A DNA stretch of 64,000 nucleotides, taken from positions 46,876,621 to 46,940,620 of the forward strand of contig CM045993.1 of assembly GCA_025175895.1 (NCBI GenBank), in the 5' to 3' direction. The notes under the pieces were generated by a model. It was not told where the DNA came from. It searched no databases and was given only the letters and a program-made list of their open reading frames with translations. The DNA is from Wurfbainia villosa. Its lineage: Eukaryota; Streptophyta; Magnoliopsida; Zingiberales; Zingiberaceae. The first letter of the stretch is position 1, and every line of letters begins with the position of its first letter. The position numbers and the translations under genes are program-made. Positions 1 to 11,129 of this stretch are shown here, one piece after another.

Positions 1-1214
1 TCCTTAAACATGAAGTCACTATGGTTCCCTACATAATGAGTTGTATATTTTAGCTTCGTCAAACGTCACCCATAACAAGGTGACTATAAAAGCGATCATT
101 GGGTATACAATAAGTTATGTGGAAGGATGTGAGTGATGTAGATGGGATCTATCCCTTCCATATATCGAAAGTGATATCTAGGGGCCCCTTGATAGAGTAG
201 GACTACTAAAATGCATGGTCATGCTCGAATAAGTCAATATGAGATATTAAGCTTATTTGGTTGAGTAGTCTACTTGGAGATCAAGAAACTCTTGATTGAT
301 AAGAGGATGACACAGTCTATGCCTCATTGATCAATCTAGATATCAAGGATAGAAGGATTGAGTCATACAAGATAGTAGTCAAGGAAAGGTTATGTCGAAT
401 CTCGACATTCTCGTCACTTGGATAGCAATGATGTATTGCTAGATGCCGCTCATTGCTTATGTCTCTAAAAGGGTTTTAGAAACATTACAAACGTTATGAG
501 GACCTATTGGGTCACACACTTAGGACATGTGAGTTGGAGATGGCTCATGTGATGAGTTATTGGGTCATCGGGTTGAGTCTAATGTAAATTAGACTCATTG
601 AGTGGGATTCAAGGTATACCCAATGAATTTGACTCGAGTTAGACTCAAGCCAAATTCGAATTGAGTATGATTCAAGGTATACCAAATAAATCTGACACAA
701 GTTAGTCTCAAGTCAAATTTGAATTGAATGAGACTCACCATTAAAGAGGGTTACATGATCATTAAGATGGAATTAATGAGTTGTTAATTCCATGGAAATC
801 AAAAGTCACAAACCCTTCATATTCAATGGTTGAATATAAAAGAAGATTTGATGAGATTTTTTGGTTTCGTGGATGTTGATGCTTATGGCTTGATTGTGAT
901 CTTCTTCTCCTTCTTCTTCTACCTTCTTGGCCAAACCAACCTTGTGGCTAGCACCACAGTTTGGTTCCTCTTCATCTCACGGTTCGTGTGGATACCGTGG
1001 AGGCGCGAACATCCTGACCGCGCTGAGATCCAGACATCTAGAACGCAAGTGTTGCTGACGGGATTGCGAAGGGCACGCATCGAAAGTAACTACAATTCTC
1101 ATATGATAGAATCAATTAAACAAGTATGGTTTTCTTATGGATCTTTGAAAGGATCCTATTTTTCCGCTGCTTAGTACTTGTAAAATGTTTCCGAGCACGC
1201 TTAGATTCCCTACA
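1..1214 (+). mobile_element. LTR fragment, family A (copia), 3' part
   Basis: This stretch aligns along its length with the 30247-32124 LTR and, reversed, with 42415-44245. Shared landmarks are the TGAAGTCACTA / GGTTCCCTACATAA block near the start, the GATGGGATCTATCCCT block near 145 and the terminal GGATCCTATTTTTCCG ... CCCTACA end. The start lies outside the window, so it may be a 3' LTR or a solo LTR. It is more diverged than the other copies. The 114-codon reading frame at 830-1174 lies inside the LTR and matches nothing I know. Confidence 0.8.
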
Positions 1215-1216
1215 AC

Positions 1217-1703
1217 ACCTCATTTCTTTTTTACCCCTCCCGCCAAACGTAGATATCAAGTTGGCCAAAAAAAAATATGATGCTAGGAATTATATCCTAG
1301 GAATACAGTGATCCTGAGATTTGAATTTCCAGCACCGTGTACAATATCAAGCTCGTCTAGAAAAAAAGTGGTGCTGGGAATTATATTCCTAGGAACACAG
1401 TGGTCCTGGAATTTAAATTTCCAAAAATACAGTGGTCCTGAAATTTAAATTCTCAGCACCACATACAATATCAAACTGTTCTAGGAAAAAGATGGTGCTA
1501 AAAATTATATTCTCGGGAACACAGTGGTACTGGAATTTAAATTCCCAACACCACGTACAATATCAATTGGCCGAACAAAAGATGGTGTTGAAAATTATAT
1601 TATCAGGAACACAGTGGGCTTGAGATTTAAATTCTTAGTACCATCTTTTTTTCGGCCAGCTTGATATCCACGTTTGGCGGAAGGGATAAAAAAGGAATGA
1701 AGT
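1217..1703. mobile_element. MITE-like element with ~75-bp inverted ends and internal ~92-bp units
   Basis: The left end (around 1218-1290) and the reverse complement of the right end (around 1630-1703) match over about 75 bp, including CCGCCAAACGT and GATATCAAG next to a GGCC. Between them, a unit of about 92 bp recurs from roughly 1275, 1369, 1489 and 1581; one copy is extended to 120 bp by a partial internal duplication. Each unit opens with TGGTGCTGGGAATT-like sequence and closes with its near complement AATTTCCAGCACCA, so each is itself hairpin-forming. There is no coding potential. I could not fix a target-site duplication. Confidence 0.6.
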
Positions 1704-3659
1704 ACGTCCTTTGATAAATATGAAACTATAGGACTGTGTTTGAGCAATTCCAAACTTAAGATGCGCCCTTCATTAGTTGTTGGCCCAAGGAGAGATGGTG
1801 AGAGAAAAGAGAAATAATTTCCCTTGATGAGAAGAAACTCAAGAAGAAGAAACCTAACAGAGATGAATGATTAAGAAGTGAAAGAAAAACATAAAAGATT
1901 GTATATATGTGTGAGAATGAGAAAAAAAATGCATGATCCTGAGGTATTCTGCCTACGCTCTTCAAGAATATATAAATGAAAATTTGATCAAATTCTCTCT
2001 TAAACTAAATGAAAATTAAATTTAGTACTACTTCAGTTCAATTTTAACTTGACTAATTAAGCGACTTTAAATCAAGTAATTAAAGCCTACTCATATGTAA
2101 ATTGACTCTCAGCAACCAAAATTTCATCATTAAATTTTATTTTTAACTTTAAAACATATAATAAGTTAAAAAAATTCTTTAAATTTAAAAATATTTTTAA
2201 TTAGAAATAATAATTAATTATATATGAAAATTATGAACACTACGAGAAGAATGAGACTAATTTCATAATACAATTGTGCTCAAGAAAAGATGAACAAAGA
2301 GAAATTAAGTTATATATGGTAAACAAGTCCCAACATAAGCATTATTGGGATTATAAGGGATAAATGTATTTTTGACTTATTATATTGTCATTGGTCCAGT
2401 TGAATAATGAACTCACTTTTGAAACCTAAAATCAACTTGAAAATCAAATTTATGATTTTGGTGACCTTAGAATCTAAATCTCTCAAATAACCTTGATATT
2501 TAGGCGAGTCAACTTGGATATTGGTCAAGTGTCTATTTTTTGTTTTTTGTTTTTTGCCATTTCTTACTCCATACCACTAGATATAGCTGGATTAAGATTA
2601 AATATTTAGTTGATAGTGGATGCTAGATCAATTTTGATCAGTGTCTTTTTTTATCGGCAAGAACACCTTGAGTATCTCTCAATACATTCCTTTTTTTTTT
2701 TTATCCTTTCATGAGAATACACAATACTAGTGATTCCTTATTGAATCATTAGTAAAACAAAGCTTGTCCACTTGGCAACATCTTGCATTAAATTATATTA
2801 AGTTAATCAATTGTTAGGGTGTTGACACCTCAAGGCTTGTTAGGATAATTAGTAATCATCAAAGAAAAAAAAAGGTAAGTTTGGGAACGTGAAGCATCAT
2901 GAGAATAACCAATGCACAACACATGCCGCCATCATTTCTTGCAAATCAATTAAACAAGCATCTTTTGCCCCACAATGTGCAAAGCACTTCATGATCTCTT
3001 AAGCTAACCTCATCAAATTTAGTTAATTTCTTTTAGATTAGGTACTTAATTCTAGTTCCTTATTTTGTTCCAAGTCATTAAATTCTAGTGACCCCTTAAT
3101 ATTTTTATTATGATGGGAATGAAAGATTGCACTTTAAAGGAGAGAAGATTTGCCATGCCTTTTAAACATAAATAATCAAATACTCATTTTTATAGGGTTC
3201 TTACTCTTTACCATTATGCAAATTAGAGTAATTAAGGAATCTCATGGATAACTTAGTCCTGCCTCCTAATTATATTACATTTTATCCTCAATGTTATCAT
3301 ATATATAGACGATGAAAAATAGATCATAATGAGGTCGAATTGGAACTAGTAGAAAATATATTTATTTTTAAGAAATAAGATTAATCAACTAAGGTATTTC
3401 GTTCTAATTATTGAACAATCTAACTATTTGGTGTTTGAAGACATTATATTTAACTTTAGTTTGTGCCATTTTGATATATGCCCAATTATTTTAATTTTAT
3501 TTGTTGATCCAAGCACACTCAATTAATAAAAATTAGGTGCTATAAATTAATAAAAATAAGGTGACATTACGATACTTTGCTTGGATGTTAAACATTTTAT
3601 TATTTGAAAGATCAAATAATCCATTGATATAATAATATGATTATATCAGTATCATCATC
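1704..3659. other. AT-rich host intergenic / distal upstream DNA
   Basis: No gene, repeat boundary or RNA is recognisable. The sequence is AT-rich with poly-A/T runs. Because the gypsy element at 3665-23810 is a clean insertion, this DNA was originally contiguous with 23816 onward and is therefore the former distal promoter region of the DUF4378 gene. A minus-strand frame at 1756-1965 is low-complexity and unsupported. Confidence 0.5.
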
Positions 3660-3664
3660 ATTAT
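3660..3664. repeat. Target-site duplication ATTAT (left)
   Basis: The five bases before the LTR start (TGATGCCCG at 3665) are ATTAT. They are identical to the five bases after the other LTR at 23811-23815. Confidence 0.92.
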
Positions 3665-4717
3665 TGATGCCCGTCCAAGCCGTGATGGCGAGGTGTCCAG
3701 GCAGCAAAATCGGTAAATGTTGACGCTTTGGCGGGGAGAGGTGCAACCCGTAATCGTTTTGACAACAATGGAAAATCAGCGCTGCCAGGTAGCCGAGCAG
3801 AGTGATGCGGGCCGAGCCGAATGGTGAGCCTGCACAGTAGCAACCGGTTAAGGGCGCCGAGAGAGATCTCGGCACGGCCCCTCCGACGCTCAAGATAGGA
3901 ACTTAGCTGGGAGAGGAGAAGAAATTGAGAGAAACTAGCTTCAATGTTCTCCAGAAAAAACTTACCTTCTCTTCCCAAGGAAGGTCATATATATAGAAGG
4001 GAAGCTATATTCCCAAGGAACTCTGCCAATAAAAGTGACGGAGCCTAGTGGACCGTACATTATGATCATTGTTACCTGGACTGCATCCAGCGCATGGGTT
4101 GTAATTAATATACGCCGTGCGGTTGATAGGAGACAAGTCTCAATTAATGTTGCGGCTAATCTCTTGAGATTTTGGCAGGGAAATCTACCCTCAGACGTGA
4201 GCAGCAATTAATACACGCCGCGCGATTGATAGGAGACAATTCTCTATTAATGCCACCGACATTTCTCTGAACCTTGTCAGTGACTTATCCTTTTGATAGG
4301 AATTTGCTCCTTCAACTTGATGACATGACCTATCTAAAATCCGGGCCGAGACGCGGGGCGTCCGGTATATAAGAGAAGTCCGGGCCGAGACGCGGGGCGT
4401 CCGGTATATAAGAGAAGTCTGTGCCGAGACGTAGGGCGTCCGGTATATAAGAGAAGTCCGGGCCGAGACGCGGGGCGTCCGGTATATAAGAGAAGTCCGG
4501 GCCGAGACGCGGGGCGTCCGGTATATAAGAGAAGTCCGTGTCGAGACGCGGGGCGTCCGGTATATAAGAGAAATTCAGACCGAGACACGGGGCATCCGGT
4601 ATATAAGAGAAATCTGGACTGAGACGCGGGGGCGTCCGGTATATAAGAGAAATGTAACCATTCGTAATGAGTTCATCCTGTTTGTTTAATCCTATCTTTA
4701 GTTTTACCCAGGTATCA
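3665..4717 (-). repeat. 3' LTR of the gypsy element (1053 bp)
   Basis: It matches 22836-23810 throughout, with scattered substitutions. The 78-bp length difference equals exactly two 39-bp TATA-containing units (eight here, six in the partner). Reading frames at 3612-4588 on the minus strand lie inside this LTR and are also present in the partner LTR; they are not genes. Confidence 0.93.
4341..4653 (+). repeat. Eight tandem 39-bp units, each with a TATA box
   Basis: Unit starts fall at about 4341, 4380, 4419, 4458, 4497, 4536, 4575 and 4614. Each unit has a GC-rich half (GCCGAGACGCGGGGCGTCC) followed by GGTATATAAGAGAA. The best TATA match (TATATAAG) reads on the plus strand, toward the antisense ORF at 5146. 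The reverse strand reads TTATATAC, a weaker match, toward the outside of the element. Confidence 0.9.
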
Positions 4718-4736
4718 TGAGTCTCCCCCTCCCTGA
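4718..4736 (-). other. Polypurine tract of the gypsy element
   Basis: Read on the minus strand, these bases form a G-rich purine run (AGGGAGGGGGAGACTCA) that directly abuts the 3' LTR start TGATACC. This is the expected position and composition for the plus-strand primer. Confidence 0.8.
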
Positions 4737-5145
4737 GTCTAGTTGAAGGATAGGCACAGCCTGACTGACTAGACTGGCTTGAATCAAACCATGACTTTCC
4801 CTGCTATTCCTTTTTTAATGAGGCATGGTAAAGGCTCCTTGGGAACGGAGAGGATCTTGCTTTTGGACGCATTCATCAATGTCCATTAATGCGGGGATTC
4901 GATTATAATTGTTTTGTTCCCCCTAGGGTTTTCCTGGCTGTGCCACGTGGCTTTCAGGAAGAAATCTTGGACAAAGGGGTCGTTGGATTGTCGCTATAAG
5001 TAAATCCCCATCCCCCTTCTCCGTCATTTTCTCGCCTGCTGCTTTCCTCCACCGTTCCTCGACCATCCCTTTCTTCTTCCCCGGCGCCCCTTTACTAGTA
5101 AGTCCCTCATTCCTCCCCTTTCCTTGCGTTTTCGGTTTTTGTTTC

Positions 5146-7152
5146 ATGGCTCCAAAGACCGACCTCTGGTTTTTGAGAACTCGCAACACCGTCGACTCGG
5201 AGGTTCGTTCCGAGGCACGGGTTGCTTTTCATATCCCTAACTCATACCAGCTTCGAGCCCCTCAACTGGACCAACGCCCTCACGAACCTCCTCCCGAATT
5301 TACCACCTTTTTCCTTGATTAATTGCCAGCCGGCCTTCGGTTTCCTCTTCATCCTTTCTTCACCGAATTATCTATTTACTTTGGGATACCCCTTAACCAA
5401 CTAGCTCCTAACGCCTTTAGTATCATTAACGGCTTTATTATTATCTTCTTGTTTTATCACCTCCCTCTTTCTGTCGAAGCTTTCCACTCCTGTTTTTTCC
5501 CCAAGAAGAAAGAAGCCGGCGTCTTCTTCTTCTCAGCTCGACAAGAAGTGAAATTCTTGTCGAACCTGATTACTTCTCATAAGTATTGGAAATCCAAGTT
5601 CATTTATGTCCGTCCCGAATCCCCCTTCCTATGGCCCACCGGATGGCAGCTCGAGCTGCCCCCTTCTCCTTCCATTCGGTCGTTCCGAAAGTCCAGGACT
5701 TACCAAGAGATGGCCTCAGTTCTACTCGACCTGAGGTTCGATGTGAACGTCCTGCTGGAGGAAGGACTTTTACATCATTTTGATATAAGTCCAATAGAAG
5801 CCGAGCTGAGTGGCTCCTTGGGTAAAGACAATTTTTATCTCGCTTCTCTCTTCTTTCTTTTTTATTATTATTATTAGTTTTCCTAACTTGTCTCTTTCCT
5901 TCTTAACTGCTGAAGTCATGATTCGAGCCTCTATTAGCAAAAAGTTGAAGTGGAGAAGGGCGCAGATCATTCCTCCCGAGGATGCTCCGTCCGAAGCACC
6001 TGAAGGGGAAGGCTCCGAAGTTCCCCCTCCACCTCGGCCTTCTATGGTGGCCGAGGTGATTAGCTCAGGGGATTCGGGGGAGCAACAAAGACAGCGCAAG
6101 AGGAGCCGACTAGTGCTTTCTTCCGCCGAGGGGAGCTCCTCCCAGCGATCCTCCCCCCGTCCCTCTCCATTCCCAAGCCCTCGTCATTCGGCTGGTCCGA
6201 GTGGAGAAGGGCCTAGCAGCGCGGGGCCAGACCTTCCAGAGCCCTTACGGGAGGAACATCTGAAGGACACCTTGGTACCAGAGGAACCTCCTTCCCCTCA
6301 GCGTGGTCCCAGTCCCCTGCCGGAAGTATCCGGCCGACCGCAGCCGAATCAGGGACAACCATCCCGGAGCTTTCTTCAAGAAATCCGGGATGCTGTTGGC
6401 GACTCCCGTCGATTAGCGACGAGATGAACATTTATCTCACCAAGGTAATTTATTCCTTGCTATTCTTCCTGTTTCCTCGCCGGTGAGTTCTGCTAATTCG
6501 ACTATCCTTATCTTTTTCGCAGTTCTGGGGGTACCATCTGGAGTTGATGGCTCGGATACCCCCCATGACAGCTACCTTCCATCAAATGCGGGCACAGATG
6601 GCCGGTCTAAAGACCCAACTCCGGGACAAAGGAATGGAGCTTAGCTTAGCTCAGTCCGAGGCGACCATTTTCCAAGCCCGAGCTGCTCGGTTTGAGGATG
6701 ATCTCCGACTGAAGGCACAGGAGATGAAACTCTATGGAGCCCAACTGGAGGCGAAGGTCGTAGAAGCGGCGGAGTACAAGGCCAGAGCCCAAGAAGCGGA
6801 GACTCGATTTTTGCAAGCCGAGCAGACTCGAGCCGCCCAAGCAGAATAGGAGGCCAAACGGCGGAACGAGCTGTCAGATCGAGCCGAGAAGGCCAAAGAG
6901 GAGCTTATCTCTTACCAGGCGGGCGAGGAAGGCCGGTGGGAGAAACGGAAGAAAACCTTCCTAGCTTCGGAGGAGTTCGCGGACATCCTAGGAGGTCGTA
7001 CCCTAGATCTCCTAGAGATAGGCTATGAGGGGGCTATCCGGCACTTCAAGGAAGCCGGGTACCCGCCCGAGGGGGTCTCAGCCGACTTTTTGGATTTACA
7101 ACTTCTTGTCGACAAGACACCAGATTTGGCTTTAGGGGGTCCTCCTCAGTAG
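5146..7152 (+). pseudogene. Antisense ORF of the gypsy element (PF04195-like, spliced, coiled coil)
   Basis: This gene runs opposite to gag-pol. The chosen start is ATG at 5146 (MAPKTDLW). Exon 1 is 5146-5821, intron GT-AG 5822-5915, exon 2 5916-6444, intron GT-AG 6445-6522, exon 3 6523-7152. The joins are phase 1 (codon GTC) and phase 0. Exon 1 resembles the 'putative gypsy type transposon' family (LRFPLHPFF, IYFGIPLNQL, YWKSKFIYV). Exon 2 is Pro/Ser-rich and acidic. Exon 3 is a long coiled coil rich in Ala, Glu and Gln. Breaks: stop TAA at 5319, a one-base shift near 6415-6425 just before the exon 2 donor, and TAG at 6847. Antisense extra genes are known in Grande-type Tat elements; their role is unknown. 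Splice sites are my inference from phase and GT/AG. Moderately sure. Confidence 0.72.
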
Positions 7153-7452
7153 TTTCGGCCTAGTTTAGTCAGTTACTTTTTGCAGTTTTTTGTAATTAAG
7201 GAATTTTGTGGCCCTAGCGGCCTTTTCTAAACAGAAAATGTCCATCTATTTGACTTAAAATCTAGTAATCTCTAATTGTTCTTATAATATAGCATCAAGC
7301 GTACCTCGTATAGTAAGGAACTAACCGAAATGAGGACTAACCGGAGGGCTCGGGAGGCGAGTAAACCGTCTTTAACGATATGTGGGGCATAGCCGAATAC
7401 TCGAAACCTAGGTTACCATCGATAGGCAGCTCAAAGGAAACATGCGGGACAT
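7153..7452. other. 3' untranslated stretch after the antisense ORF
   Basis: Noncoding sequence between the antisense stop and the minisatellite. It includes a GTAATTAAGGAATTTTGTGG stretch soon after the stop. I see no clear polyadenylation signal and no other feature. Confidence 0.4.
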
Positions 7453-8110
7453 CCATGGAGAATGGCCGTATTAAAAACACTTGGGACCAGTGGCGATAAG
7501 CGATACCCAAGGAGAATGACCGTATTGAAAATACTTGGGACCAGTTGAGAAGAGATACCCAAGGAGAATTGTCGTATTGAAAATACTTGGGACCAACTGA
7601 GAAGCGATACCTAAGGAGAATGGTCGTATTGAAAATACTTGGGACCAGCTGAGAAGTGATACCTAAGGAGAATGGCCGTATTGAAAATACTTGGGACCAG
7701 CTGAGAAGCGATACCCAAGGAGAATGGCCGTATTGAAAATACTTGGGACCAGCTGAGAAGTGATACCCAAGGAGAATGCTCGTATTGAAAATACTTGGGA
7801 CCAACTGAGAAGCGATACCCAAGGAGAATGGCCGTATTGAAAATACTTGGGATCAGCTGAGAAGCAATACCCAAGGAGAATGGTCGTATTGAAAATACTT
7901 GGGACCAGCTGAGAAGCGATACCCAAGGAGAATGGCCGTATTGAAAATACTTGGGACTAGCTGGGAAGCGATACCCAAGGAGAATGGCCGTATTGAAAAT
8001 ACTTGGGACCAGCTGAGAAGCGATACCCAAGGAGAATGCCCATATTGAAAATACTTGGGACCAGCTGAGAAGTGATACCCAAGGAGAATGGCCGTATTGA
8101 AAATACTTTA
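7453..8110. repeat. 52-bp minisatellite, about 12 copies
   Basis: The unit carries GACCAGCTGAGAAGCGATAC, CCAAGGAGAATGGCCGTATT and GAAAATACTTGG in that order. Copies differ by a few substitutions (GAAGTGATACC, AATGCTCG, CTAGCTGGG). The array lies in the gap between the pol stop (8197, minus) and the antisense-gene stop (7152, plus). Because 52 is not a multiple of three and all three minus frames lack stops, long overlapping reading frames appear across it; they are repeat artefacts. Confidence 0.93.
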
Positions 8111-8196
8111 TTTGGGACTTTTATGTACCAAACTTTCCTGGAAAAGAGCTCAAGCGGAACTTTCATTATAAAGGCACCTTGTTATACAAGAGTCTG

Positions 8197-10121
8197 TCAA
8201 GCACAATAAGGTCGTAAATGGAAAGCATTCCAAGGCCGACCGAGTTCCTTTCCTTCCCCATCTTGGAGGTAATAAGCACCTGAGCTGAGATTCTTGATAA
8301 CCTTATACGGGCCCTCCCATCGGGGCGATAGTTTACGAACCTCTCCGGCTGGTTGAACTTTTTTCCATACAAAATCCCCTGGCTGAAAGGAGCGAGGTAC
8401 TATTTTTTTGTTGTAAGCTTGGGTCATTTTCCTCCTGAAAATGTGCATTCGGCTGGCCGCCTGTTCTCTGGTTTCAGACACAAAGTCCAGCTCGATTAAT
8501 CTCTTTTCTTGGTTGGTATCATCGGCGGGTGTGTAAGCGGATACTCGAGGAGATCTTTCACCGATTTCCACTGGAACGAGTGCCTCAGCCCCATAGACTA
8601 GATGAAACGGAGTGAGGCCAGTACTGTCCTTGAGGGTAGTTCTGTAGGCCCACAAGATACTAGGTAACTCATCCACCCAGCTTCCTTTTGTGTGATCGAG
8701 CTTGGTCTTCAGTCCTCGAATCAGCTCTCAATTGGTGACTTCGGCTTGTCCGTTGCTTTGCGGATAAGCTACCGAGGTGAAGACTTGCTGGATCTCCAGC
8801 TGTTGGCACCAATCTTTCAGCTTACGGCCTTGAAATTGTCGCCCATTGTCAGGACCAACTTCCTGGGAATGCCGAATCGGCATACTATATTTTTCCAAAG
8901 AAACTTTAATACGACTTCTTCAGTTATCTTAGCCAGCGGCTCTACTTCTACCCATTTTGAAAAATAGTCCACAGCTACTAACAAGAATTTCTTCTGATTC
9001 GGCTCTGTAGGTAGCGGCCCCACTATGTCCATCCCCCATTGGTCGAACGGACAAGAGATAACAGAGGCCTTCAATAGTTCGGCCGGTCTCTGAGAGAAAT
9101 TTTGATGTTTTTGACAGCTAAGGCATACTTGTACGCAATGGGAGGCATCTTTCTGCAGAGTGGGCCAAAAATAGCCGGCCAATAGGATTTTCCTTGCAAG
9201 AGAGATTCCCCCCGCGTGATTTCCACAGCAGCCCTCATGTATTTCCCGCATAACGTACTCCGCTTCCTCTTGGCCGAGGCATTTGAGTAAGGGTCGAGCA
9301 AAAGATCGTTTGTACAATATATCCCCTATTAAGACGAAATGAGTGCTTCTCCTTTTGACGACTCGGGCCTCTGCCTGGTCATCAGGTAGTACCCTGCTCT
9401 TGATGTAATCGATTAAGGGCTTCCTCCAATCTGGCGGGCTGTGAGATACCAGTGGTTCTTGGTTTATGCTGGAGATGAGCTGCACCTCGGCTACTGAGTC
9501 CTCCAAGCTCCATGCGGCAAGGGTACTAGCCATACGAGTCAATTCATCAGCTTTCTGATTGTCGGCCCTGGGTATCTTGTGTAGGACTACTTGGAACTCC
9601 GCGGCTAACCTTTGATAAGCTTGTTTGTAGCGCTTTAGTCTCGGGTTATTGACGTCGAACGATCCCTTGAGCTGTTCTACGACTAATTGGGAATCGGAAT
9701 GCAGGGAAATCCGAGCAGCCCCAAGGTGACGGGCAGCTTGCATCCCTGCCAATAGGGCCTCATATTCGGCTTCATTGTTAGAAGCCCAGAAGTTGAGTTG
9801 TACCGCTATCTTGATGGCATCCCCTTGGGGGGATATTAATAGTAATCCTACCCCACTTCCTTGTTTGGTTGCCGAACCATCCACATATATTTTCCATTCT
9901 TCATTCTTCTCTATACCAGATGTTTCAGCCAAGAAATCTATCAATACTTGCGCTTTGAGGGCTGGGCGAGGTTGATACTGGATATCATATTCAGCCAACT
10001 CCGTGATCCATTTGATTAAACAGGTGGATGCTTCCGGATTGTTTAATACCCTTCCGATGCCACTATTGGTTAAGACCGTGACCGGATGAGATAGAAAATA
10101 GGGTCGGAGCTTCCGAGCCAT
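8197..10121 (-). pseudogene. gypsy pol: RNase H and integrase domains
   Basis: The frame starting at 10121 reads through the end of the RT connection, an RNase H domain (WKIYVDGSATKQGSG, NNEAEYEALLAG, LHSDSQLVVEQL, ADNQKADELTRMAS) and the integrase zinc-finger region (HEGCCGNHAGG, CLSCQKHQN) followed by the core (WGMDIVGPLP, VAVDYFSKWVE). Near 8855 a one-base loss shifts the frame. The integrase C-terminal part resumes at 8676 (ELPSILWAYRTT, TPFHLVYGAEALVPVEI, LSPRWEGPYKVIKNL) and stops at 8197. Domain order RT-RNase H-integrase is that of Ty3/gypsy, and this RNase H style is typical of Tat elements. Not functional as it stands. Confidence 0.9.
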
Positions 10122-10138
10122 TATAAGCAGGGCAAAAA

Positions 10139-11128
10139 CTAGCTTCTCCAGGGTTGTGTACCTGCCGCGCTTTTAACAAATGACCGACAAAGTAAATGGG
10201 CGTTGTTTACCCGCTTCTGGCGGAGCAATACGGACGCCATGCCTTCTTCGAGGAGGCTGTATAACTGCAACTCCTCTCCGGGGATCGGCTTGGCCAGTGT
10301 AGGCAAGTTGGCTATATACTGCTTTAATTCTGTCAGGGCCTGCTCGCATTTGTCATCCCATGAAAACCGAGTCGACTTGCGGAGTATTTTGAAGAAGGGG
10401 AGGGTCCGCTCTGCCGACTTAGGGATGAACCTTGAGAGTGCCGTAATTCGGCCCAACAGCTTTTACACTTCCTTGATACTGCGAGGGGAAGCTATGTTCT
10501 GTAAGACATGGACTTTCTCGGGGTTGACTTCAATGCCATGCTCGGTAACAATGTACCCTAGGAATTTGCCTCCGCGGACTCCAAATATGCACTTGCTTGG
10601 GTTAAGCCGAATCCCGTAATGTCGCAAGGTGCCAAATGTTTCTTTCATGTCCGAGATTATGTCTTCGGCTTTGACGGTTTTGATAAGGACATCATCGACG
10701 TATACCTCTAGGTTTCGGCCTATTTGTGGCCGGAATACTTTATTCATCATCCTTTGATAGGTGGCTCCGACATTCTTTAACCCAAACGGCATGACCTTAT
10801 AACAAAAGGTCTCATCAGTAGTGATAAAACTGACCTTTTCTTGATCCTCCATGGCGAGCGGAATCTGATGATATCCTTGGTGCGCATCTAGCATACAAAT
10901 CAATTCACAGCCAGCAGTGGAGTCTACTACCTGGTCTATTCGAGGCAGAGGGTAGCAATCTTTAGGGCATGCTTTATTAAGATCCCTAAAATCTATACAG
11001 GCCCTCCACTTTCCTCCTGGCTTCGGTACCATAGCCAGCCACTCCGGGAACTGTACTTCTCGGATGTATCCGACTTGCAGGAGCTTCTGCACCTCGGCCC
11101 AGATGATTTGGTCTTTTTTCTGGTCCAA
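10139..11128 (-). pseudogene. gypsy pol: reverse transcriptase domain
   Basis: RT motifs are clear on the minus strand: GKWRACIDFRDLNKACPKD, YPLPRIDQVVDSTAG, MLDAHQGYHQIPL, MPFGLKNVGATYQRMM and the catalytic VYVDDVLIK. The thumb/connection follows (KCIFGVRGGKFLGYIV). One in-frame stop lies at 10463-10465, and a frameshift between 10139 and 10121 separates this part from RNase H. The WLAMVPKPGG stretch looks about three residues short of the usual family spacing. No intact enzyme is encoded. Confidence 0.92.
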
Positions 11129-11129
11129 A

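Noticed and set aside
830..1174. 114-codon plus-strand frame as a small gene
   Set aside because: Lies wholly within a family-A LTR; not kept open in the other copies.
1704..3659. Hidden host gene or RNA gene
   Set aside because: No tRNA boxes, no long frame, no splice-consistent exons; only AT-rich sequence.
3612..4588. Minus-strand frames of 81-105 codons, repeated at 22730-23769
   Set aside because: Both sets lie in the gypsy LTRs; the shared frames simply reflect LTR identity.
7337..8030. Three overlapping minus-strand reading frames with repeated MGIASQLVPSIFNT-like peptides
   Set aside because: They are the 52-bp minisatellite read in three frames; no codon or domain evidence.
7453..8110. 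CRISPR-like array
   Set aside because: Units are contiguous without unique spacers, in a plant retroelement.
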